Shown one piece after another: positions 62,513-64,000 of a stretch of 64,000 bases of DNA. The notes beneath the pieces are model-generated. The model was not told the origin of the DNA. It searched no databases and was given only the letters and a program-made list of their open reading frames with translations. A program made the translations under genes and the position numbers. Source of the DNA: Brevundimonas sp. (GTDB taxonomy: Bacteria; Pseudomonadota; Alphaproteobacteria; Caulobacterales; Caulobacteraceae). The stretch covers positions 124,001 through 188,000 of the forward strand of contig NZ_JAIXTC010000007.1 of the NCBI RefSeq assembly GCF_027484365.1, written 5' to 3'. Numbering within the stretch: the stretch's first letter is position 1; each line of letters starts with the position of its first letter.

Positions 62513-62533
62513 GTCCGAAACCCGCCCACAGAT

Positions 62534-62833
62534 TTACGGATAAACGCCGCTGACCCACATCGTCGCGATCAGTGCCGTCAACAAGCATATCAATGCATTC
62601 AGTGTCGCCAATACAGAGACGACCTTTCGGACCCTGTCGGCCTTTTTCACCGCCAGAATGGTCAGCGCCGTGGTTACGATGATGGTGGTCCACACGGGAC
62701 CCGATGCGTCAACGGTGGCAGGTGGATCGCCGAACAAGCGTTGATGACCTTGGGCCCAAGTCCTGAGCGAGATCCATGGGATCGGCAACAGTAGCGCAGG
62801 CCAAATCCGGACCAGCCAGACTTTGACCTTCAT
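62534..62833 (-). CDS. Hypothetical small membrane protein
   Basis: 99 residues from ATG 62833 (a TTG at 62842 is possible). Three hydrophobic segments: about 5-19 (VWLVRIWPALLLPIPWI), 46-60 (TTIIVTTALTILAVK) and 70-95 (VVSVLATLNALICLLTALIA). Base composition is visibly less GC-rich than neighbours. No family recognised. It ends 22 bp from the convergent helical-protein gene and starts ten bases after the lipoprotein gene upstream. Confidence 0.65.
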   Translation of the reverse strand: MKVKVWLVRIWPALLLPIPWISLRTWAQGHQRLFGDPPATVDASGPVWTTIIVTTALTILAVKKADRVRKVVSVLATLNALICLLTALIATMWVSGVYP

Positions 62834-62842
62834 CCGCACCAA

Positions 62843-63298
62843 CTACGGTGCCGGCTGGCTGTTCAGGAAGGCCACCGAGGCTGCGCAGCCGTTCAGGGTT
62901 TCCGGCCCGAGCTCGACCCGGGCGGTCAGGGGGTAGAGCCGGTCGCTCATGCCGTCCGAGCATTCCGTCGCGATCAGGGTGACCACAAGGGCCGTGCCGT
63001 CGGGTGCGGCGGCGGCATAAACGGCCGTGGTGCCCTGGACTGTCGGGCCCGGGTTGGAGGCCCGCACCTCGACCGCATCGACGGCCGTATAGGCCAGGTC
63101 CTGCGGCGTGATCTCGACGGCCCAGAAGGGCTCTGTGCCCAGGGCCCGCAGCGGCTGGTTCAGATCGACGTCGCCGAGCATCGTCGGCGCCGGGGCCGGC
63201 GGGGCCTCGGGCCCTGTCGGCGCCGGATCGGAACAGGCGACGAGGGTCAGGCCGAGGATGAGGGCCGGGATCGGCAGGCCGGCGCGGAACTGGCGCAT
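62843..63298 (-). CDS. COG3650-type lipoprotein, copy 1
   Basis: 151 residues. Lipoprotein signal with LVACSD (Cys22). A Pro/Ala linker is followed by the core DLNQPLRALGTEPFWAVEIT, where GTEPFW is the hallmark of COG3650 (uncharacterised). ALVVTLIATECSDGMSDRLY carries a Cys that pairs by position with a later Cys (LNGCAAS), suggesting a disulfide. It is a tandem paralogue of the gene at 63321. Function unknown. Envelope located. Confidence 0.88.
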   Translation of the reverse strand: MRQFRAGLPIPALILGLTLVACSDPAPTGPEAPPAPAPTMLGDVDLNQPLRALGTEPFWAVEITPQDLAYTAVDAVEVRASNPGPTVQGTTAVYAAAAPDGTALVVTLIATECSDGMSDRLYPLTARVELGPETLNGCAASVAFLNSQPAP

Positions 63299-63320
63299 GA
63301 CAGGAAACTCCTTGGGTCGA

Positions 63321-63779
63321 TCAGGCCTCGGGCGGATAGGCGCTGCGGGCGTCGGCGCAGGCCTCTTGCGTCATCGTGCCCGGGATGGCCAGGCTGGCCG
63401 TCAGGGCGCGGGTCTCCTCGCCGATGTCGGGGCATTCGGTCGCCGTCAGCGTCAGGGTCAGGGTCTTTCCGTCGCTGAGCGTCACGGCATAGACGGCGGT
63501 GTCGCCGGTCACGACCGGAGCGGCCGGGCCGGTGCGCGGGGTCGTGATGTCGCCGCCGAAATCCTCAATGTCCCGATAGGTCAGGACGCCGTCGGCGATG
63601 TCGATGGTCCAGAACGGCTCGGTCCCGGCCGCCCGGATCGGCTGCGTCAGGTCTATCGCGCCCAGCTGGCTCGGGGCCACTGCCGGCGCAACGGGCTCGG
63701 CCTCGGTCTTCGCCGGCTCGGCGGCGGGCGAACAGGCGGCGAGGATCAGGACGAGGGCGGAGGCTGTGAAGGCGCGCAT
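63321..63779 (-). CDS. COG3650-type lipoprotein, copy 2
   Basis: 152 residues from ATG 63779. Lipobox LAACS (Cys16). The core DLTQPIRAAGTEPFWTIDIA parallels copy 1, as do TLTLTATECPDIGEETRALT and the second Cys (QEACADA). Same order and spacing as copy 1, 22 bp apart, so the two arose by tandem duplication and have diverged to roughly one third identity by eye. Confidence 0.88.
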   Translation of the reverse strand: MRAFTASALVLILAACSPAAEPAKTEAEPVAPAVAPSQLGAIDLTQPIRAAGTEPFWTIDIADGVLTYRDIEDFGGDITTPRTGPAAPVVTGDTAVYAVTLSDGKTLTLTLTATECPDIGEETRALTASLAIPGTMTQEACADARSAYPPEA

Positions 63780-63865
63780 AGGGTCGGCTCCGGAAGGACG
63801 ATGGGGCAGAAACGCAGTCCGTAAGCCCGGGGTCAAGTCCGGGCGGCGGGAGCGGCCGGTATCCC

Positions 63866-64000
63866 CTAATAGACTTCGGGTTCGTCGCGCCCGGGGTCGA
63901 GGGAGTTGTCGACCTGGTCGTCCCAGCCCTCGCGGTGCGACTTGAAGGCCAGGGCCATCAGGACCCAGCTCAGCCCGACCGTTCCGGTGACCCCCAACGC
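63866..64000 (-). CDS. Partial C-terminus of a protein entering the window edge
   Basis: An open frame of 45 codons runs from the window edge to a TAG at 63866. It reads LGVTGTVGLSWVLMALAFKS then HREGWDDQVDNSLDPGRDEP and ends EVY. One hydrophobic segment and an acidic tail suggest a small membrane protein. The 5' part lies outside the window, so no family can be named. Confidence 0.55.
   Translation of the reverse strand, partial: ALGVTGTVGLSWVLMALAFKSHREGWDDQVDNSLDPGRDEPEVY

Overview
The window is about 67% GC with dense, short-spaced genes. Gene content points to an alphaproteobacterium of the Caulobacteraceae, most likely Brevundimonas: a PhyR-NepR-EcfG general stress locus, SapC-like protein, several TonB-dependent receptors, ETF genes and paired secreted amidohydrolases. 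It looks like ordinary chromosome. No integrase, transposase, phage module or CRISPR array was seen.

Layout. 1-4160: minus-strand housekeeping block (envC-like, rlmH, rsfS, nadD, obgE). 4.3-12 kb: alanine dehydrogenase with a divergent Lrp-type regulator, a DUF418 membrane protein, succinate-semialdehyde dehydrogenase and an MHS-type transporter. 11.9-16.5 kb: a complete general stress response locus (entericidin, PhyK-type kinase, EcfG sigma factor, NepR, PhyR, a 90-aa membrane protein and a probable small RNA). The sequence GGAAC-N16/17-CGTT, the EcfG promoter signature, precedes five of these transcription units. 16.5-22.5 kb: oxidoreductase, SapC-like protein, and a ZnuD-like receptor divergent from zur with a Zur-box palindrome between them. 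22.9-30.5 kb: etfBA, a halohydrin-dehalogenase-like SDR protein, an ArsR/membrane-protein pair, two amidohydrolases, and arfB. 30.5-37.2 kb: EF-hand lipoprotein, ubiB, ubiE, phhB, SDR, DUF885 lipoprotein. 37.4-42.6 kb: tRNA-Arg(CCG), a cobalamin riboswitch and a btuB-btuF-btuC-btuD uptake operon. 42.6-64 kb: GH3 glucosidase, nrdB and nrdA 9 kb apart, an IPTL-CTERM protein in an AT-richer patch, MASE1 hybrid kinase, methyltransferase/HxlR pair, PAP2 phosphatase, outer-membrane protein, CorA, CHAP protein, acyltransferase, and two tandem COG3650 lipoproteins.

The strongest points for a second look are: (1) the stress-regulated small RNA at 16322-16439, which has a C-rich 5' hairpin and intrinsic terminator like Caulobacter GsrN; (2) the set of seven EcfG-type promoter matches, which ties an entericidin, a PAP2 phosphatase and an outer-membrane protein to the stress regulon; (3) a halohydrin-dehalogenase-like protein whose catalytic tyrosine position is proline; (4) an amidohydrolase pair in which the second member has lost its metal ligands; (5) three families of intergenic repeats.

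Functions are assigned by recognising motifs in the translated sequence. No database search was run.
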